Shown piece after piece: positions 60,815 to 64,000 of a stretch of 64,000 bases of DNA. The DNA lies in contig MEFP01000010.1 in assembly GCA_001725155.1 (NCBI GenBank), forward strand, positions 87,163-151,162. Direction: 5' to 3'. The notes below the pieces were generated by a model that was not told the DNA's origin, made no database searches, and saw only the letters and a program-made list of their open reading frames with translations. Numbering within the stretch: position 1 is the stretch's first letter; the number at the start of each line of letters is the position of its first letter. The stretch comes from Lysobacteraceae bacterium SCN 69-320. Its GTDB lineage: Bacteria; Pseudomonadota; Gammaproteobacteria; Xanthomonadales; Rhodanobacteraceae. The position numbers were made by a program, and so were the translations under genes.

Positions 60815-63805
60815 ATGCCGCGTCGCCGCTTCCGCTGGATCGTCCTGCTGTTCGCCCTGGCCGTCGCGCCGCTCGTGCGGGCCGGCGCGCTCGCCGACAT
60901 CGAGGCGCTGATTCCGGCCGAGAACTGGGCCGAAGCCAAGACCCGCGGCGCGACGGCGCTGGCCGATCCGCGCACCCACGACGCGGCGGTCGCGCTGCTG
61001 TTCAACCTCGCGCTGGAAAGTCCGGCCGATTTCAGCGAAGCCGAATGGACGCCCTGGGCCGAGGAACTCGAGCGCCGGCGCAGCGCGGAAAACCCGCGCG
61101 CGCGTTCGCTCGCGACGCTTTCGATGTGGCGCGCGCAACGGGCGTTCCAGGCGCGCGAGCGCGACGCGGCGGTGGCGGCGGTCGACGAAGCGCTGGCGCT
61201 GCTGCGCGACGGCCAGGGCCGCATCGGCCCGGCCGAACAGGCCTATGTGCTGACCCTGGCCGGACAGATCCGCGGCCTGTTCGGCGACTACGCCGAGGGC
61301 GCGGCCCTGGCCACCGAAGCCGAAACCCTGCTGCGCGCGCCGCACGGTCCGCTCGAACGCGTGCGGCGCCTGCGCGCGATCTATTTCCATGCATTGTTCG
61401 AGGACCGGCTCGGCCACTACGACACCTCGATCGCGCTCGCGCGCCAGGGCATCAGCGAGGCCGAAGCCCTGGGCGTGCCGAACAACGGCTTCCGCCGCCG
61501 CCTCGTCGGCGTGCTCAGCGAAAGCCTGATTTCGCGCGGCGAGTTCACCGCGGTGCGCGATCTCATGCGGCCGGAGCTCGAACGCCTGCGCGCGCAGGTG
61601 CAGCCGTCGCCGCGCGAACTCGCGATGACCCTGGGGCATCTGGCCGAAGCCGAACGCCAGCTCGGCGACCGCGAGCTCGCGCTGAACTACGCCCGCGAAG
61701 CGGCGCAGACCGCCGCCAGGGATCAGGCCCTCGTCGCCTCGGGCAGCTACGCCGCGCTGCTCGGCAACCTCGGCTCGCTGGCCTACGAACTCAAGCGTTA
61801 CGAGGAAGCCGACACGGCCCTCGGTCAGAACCTGTCCCTGCTGGAGAACCAGTTCGGCGGCGACAGTCTGCGTGTGGTGCCGCCGCTGCTGACCGCCGGC
61901 GAGGTCGCCTACGAGCGCAACCTGCTCGACGAAGCGGAGCAGCGCTTTCGCCGCGTGCTCGCGATCGTCGCCACGCAGCTGCATCCCAACCATGTCGAAG
62001 GCGCGCCGGCGCTGCGCGGCCTGGCCCGCGTGCTGCTGCGCCGCGGCGATGCCGCCGGTGCGGCGGCGCTGCTGCAGGGCGCGATCCGCCAGCAGGAAGC
62101 GGCCAGCGGCACCGAGCATCCGCAGTTGCTGGGCTGGCATTGCGACCTCGCCGAGGCGCTCGCGCAGAGCGGCGACACGGCCGGCGCGTTCGACAACGCA
62201 CTGCTCGTGGAGCAGCGTCGCAACCGCCTCGTCGCGGCGGTCGCGCCGGTGCTCGGCGAGACCCAGGCGCTGGAATTCAAGAATTCGCTCGCGCGCTGCA
62301 GCGAACGCCTGCTCGCCGTGGCCGCCGCGCGCGGCGACGCCGCGCAGATCGCCGCGGCCTGGGACGAGATCGCCGCGGCGCGCGGTCTTGCGACGCGGCT
62401 GACCGCGCAGCGCATCGCCGCCGTGCGCAGCCGCCTCGATGCGGCCGCACAGGCGCACTGGGACCGCTGGTCCAAGGCCGCTGCCGCCTACGCCGACGCG
62501 CTGCGCGGCGGCGCCGACGGCGCGGCCCTGGCAGAACTGCGGCGCGAGCTCGACAGCGCGCTGGAAGCACTCGGCGAGGGCGCGGCCCTGCCGTCGCCGC
62601 CGCGCAAGCCCATGGCCGAACTGCTCGCGCGGCTACCGGCGCAGACCGGCCTCGTCGCGTTCGCGGCCGGCGCCGGCGCGACGGCGCCGCAGCTCTATGC
62701 CTTCGTCGCCGAGCCGGGGCAGGTGCCGCGGCTGCTCGCGCTCGGCGATCTCGCCGCGCTCGACGCGCGCGGCGAGCGCTGGTATCGGCTGATGCGCGAG
62801 CCGGGCCGCGACGCCGAGCTGCGCGAGGCCGGCATGGCCGTGCGCGAGCACCTGTTCGACGCGCTGAACCTCGTACGCCGCGACGGCCGCCTGTTCGTCG
62901 TCGCCGATGCCGGCGTGCATCGTCTGAATTTCGCCGCGCTGCCCGACGGCGAGGGCTTCCTGATCGAGCGCGGCCTGCGCCTGCATCTGCTGGAGACCGA
63001 ACAGGATCTGGCTGCCGCGGCCGCGCCGGCGCGCGATGGTCTGTTGCTGCTCGGCGTGCCGACACTGGCGCGCAGCGACGTTGCGGCGCTGGGCCAGTTG
63101 CGCGGCGGCTGTCCGGAGCTTGGCAATGCGCTGCAGCCGCTGCCGGGCGCGGCGCACGAGATCGACACCCTGGCCGCGCTGTCGCGCGCGGCCGGCCGCG
63201 AGCAGGTCGTCGCGCTCAAGGGCGGCGCCGCCACCGCCAGCGCGCTGCGCCGCGACGCGGCGCGCGCCGGCATCATCCATTTCGCGACGCATGCATTCGA
63301 GCTCGGCGCGCACTGCGCTGCCCGGGCCGGCAGCGTGCGTCGCGGCGTCGGCCTGCGCCGCGACTACGCCGACGGCGCGCCCGACGCGCGCGCGGCGCTG
63401 GCGCGCGAGGCCGGCCTCGTACTCAGCGGCGAACGCGGCAGCAACGGCCTGCTGCTCGGCGCCGACGTGAGCACGCTGGCCCTGGACGGCGTGGCCTGGG
63501 TCGTGCTGTCGGCCTGCGACACGGGGCTCGGCGCGCGCCTCGGCGACGAAGGCGTGTTCGGTCTGCGCCGCGCGTTCCGCCTGGCCGGCGCGCGCACCGT
63601 GCTCATGAGCCTGTGGCCGGTCGACGATGCCGCCACGTCGGCCTGGATGGAGGCGCTGTACCGCGCGCGCCTGCAGCAGGCGCAGGACACCGTCGATGCC
63701 GTCGCCGCGGCCGATCTGGCCGTGCTGCAGGCCCGCCGCGCGCGCGGCGAATCGCCGCATCCGTTCTACTGGGCCGGCTTCGTCGCGGCAGGGGACTGGC
63801 GCTAG
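60815..63805 (+). CDS. Exported TPR-CHAT caspase-like protein
   Basis: A 996-residue protein with a signal peptide (RWIVLLFALAVAPLVRAGA). Helical TPR-like repeats fill residues about 30-520, and a long coiled segment follows. The C-terminal CHAT domain has the catalytic His826 in IHFATHAFELG and Cys901 in VLSACDTGLG, with LRRAFRLAGARTVLMSLWPV and FYWAGFVAAGDWR typical of CHAT ends. AAGGA seven bases before ATG 60815 sets the start; a GTG at 60791 is less likely. It follows the kinase by 78 bases. CHAT proteins are cysteine peptidases often used in signalling or cell-death systems; location outside the cytoplasm is suggested by the signal peptide. Confidence 0.92.
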   Translation: MPRRRFRWIVLLFALAVAPLVRAGALADIEALIPAENWAEAKTRGATALADPRTHDAAVALLFNLALESPADFSEAEWTPWAEELERRRSAENPRARSLATLSMWRAQRAFQARERDAAVAAVDEALALLRDGQGRIGPAEQAYVLTLAGQIRGLFGDYAEGAALATEAETLLRAPHGPLERVRRLRAIYFHALFEDRLGHYDTSIALARQGISEAEALGVPNNGFRRRLVGVLSESLISRGEFTAVRDLMRPELERLRAQVQPSPRELAMTLGHLAEAERQLGDRELALNYAREAAQTAARDQALVASGSYAALLGNLGSLAYELKRYEEADTALGQNLSLLENQFGGDSLRVVPPLLTAGEVAYERNLLDEAEQRFRRVLAIVATQLHPNHVEGAPALRGLARVLLRRGDAAGAAALLQGAIRQQEAASGTEHPQLLGWHCDLAEALAQSGDTAGAFDNALLVEQRRNRLVAAVAPVLGETQALEFKNSLARCSERLLAVAAARGDAAQIAAAWDEIAAARGLATRLTAQRIAAVRSRLDAAAQAHWDRWSKAAAAYADALRGGADGAALAELRRELDSALEALGEGAALPSPPRKPMAELLARLPAQTGLVAFAAGAGATAPQLYAFVAEPGQVPRLLALGDLAALDARGERWYRLMREPGRDAELREAGMAVREHLFDALNLVRRDGRLFVVADAGVHRLNFAALPDGEGFLIERGLRLHLLETEQDLAAAAAPARDGLLLLGVPTLARSDVAALGQLRGGCPELGNALQPLPGAAHEIDTLAALSRAAGREQVVALKGGAATASALRRDAARAGIIHFATHAFELGAHCAARAGSVRRGVGLRRDYADGAPDARAALAREAGLVLSGERGSNGLLLGADVSTLALDGVAWVVLSACDTGLGARLGDEGVFGLRRAFRLAGARTVLMSLWPVDDAATSAWMEALYRARLQQAQDTVDAVAAADLAVLQARRARGESPHPFYWAGFVAAGDWR

Positions 63806-63828
63806 CGTTTCGGTCCGCGGTCGCGCGT

Positions 63829-63856
63829 CGTTGAATATGGAGGAACAAATTCAACG
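63829..63856 (+). other. 8-bp inverted repeat downstream of the CHAT gene
   Basis: CGTTGAAT and ATTCAACG are separated by 12 bases, 23 bases after the stop. There is no T-run. A short frame MEEQIQRC (63837-63905) begins within the loop and ends in the insertion-sequence edge, so it may be a gene cut off by that insertion. Confidence 0.35.
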
Positions 63857-63901
63857 GTGCGACAGCGGCAGCCGGCTTCCGCGGCGGTTGCCCGGCTTTT
63901 C

Positions 63902-64000
63902 GTAAGCGTCCGGCGGAGCCACATTCCACACCGCCACAACACCAGCGATAGTCAGCTCGCCGGCCTCCAGCGATGCGGCAACAGCTCGACGATGCGGCGA
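63902..64000 (-). mobile_element. Edge of an IS66-family insertion sequence
   Basis: GTAAGCGTCCGG at 63902 matches the terminal inverted-repeat pattern typical of IS66-family elements (beginning GTAAGCG). The transposase C-terminus reads toward it on the minus strand. The element continues beyond the window. Confidence 0.6.
63952..64000 (-). CDS. IS66-type transposase C-terminus, partial
   Basis: Sixteen codons ending at TGA 63952-63954 read RRIVELLPHRWRPAS, resembling the ELLPHRW-type C-termini of IS66 TnpC transposases. It lies 50 bases inside the terminal repeat, the normal spacing for such elements. The identification rests on a short segment. Confidence 0.5.
   Translation of the reverse strand, partial: RRIVELLPHRWRPAS

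Noticed and set aside
58967..62458. Minus-strand frame of over 1,100 codons opposite the kinase and CHAT genes
   Set aside because: It spans two unrelated genes on the other strand, is dominated by Arg, Ala, Gln and Gly and shows no family motif. The plus-strand genes have clear catalytic motifs.

Overview
The window is GC-rich (about two thirds G+C) bacterial chromosome from a gammaproteobacterium, most likely of the Xanthomonadales (Rhodanobacteraceae-like). The main evidence is gene order: one long minus-strand run reads rpsB-tsf, pyrH, frr-uppS-cdsA-dxr-rseP-bamA-skp-lpxD-fabZ-lpxA-lpxB and rnhB, and map-glnD-dapD-arsC-like-dapE diverges from it. Several exported proteins also end in a short FADGFE-like tail, which I associate with this lineage. 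I see no tRNA, rRNA or CRISPR array.

Region 1-13.2 kb is accessory. It holds the 3' part of an Lhr-type helicase, a repeat-rich intergenic element, two DUF1801 genes (one with a histone H1-like tail), an AraC regulator with a VOC protein, a small membrane protein, a hydrolase remnant, a divergent argO/argP pair, a small globin, and two secreted proteins of unknown function. Region 13.2-39.2 kb is the essential envelope and translation cluster. It carries three inserted blocks: yebC between frr and pyrH; an unknown secreted protein, a large PhoA-type phosphatase and a nitronate monooxygenase between pyrH and tsf; and a secreted ELWxxDGT-repeat protein between rpsB and map. An LtaS-type transferase sits between lpxB and rnhB.

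Region 39.3-44.3 kb holds glnD and the lysine-pathway genes dapD and dapE. Translationally coupled to dapE begins the most unusual part, 44.3-54.8 kb. It contains two paralogous large secreted proteins of unknown function that bracket two tandem pentaheme c-type cytochromes, a lipoprotein resembling the N-terminal domains of copper amine oxidases, and a secreted protein resembling the catalytic domain of the same enzymes but with altered cofactor and metal sites. All six genes point the same way with short gaps or overlaps, apart from one gap of about 640 bases. I regard this as the best candidate for an undescribed envelope redox system.

The end of the window holds a penicillin-acylase-family hydrolase with a LysR regulator just upstream of it in the same orientation, then an ECF sigma factor, a membrane Ser/Thr kinase with a DUF4384-like outer domain, and an exported TPR-CHAT protease-like protein. 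Together these three look like a phosphorylation-controlled signalling module. The last 100 bases are the edge of an IS66-family insertion sequence.
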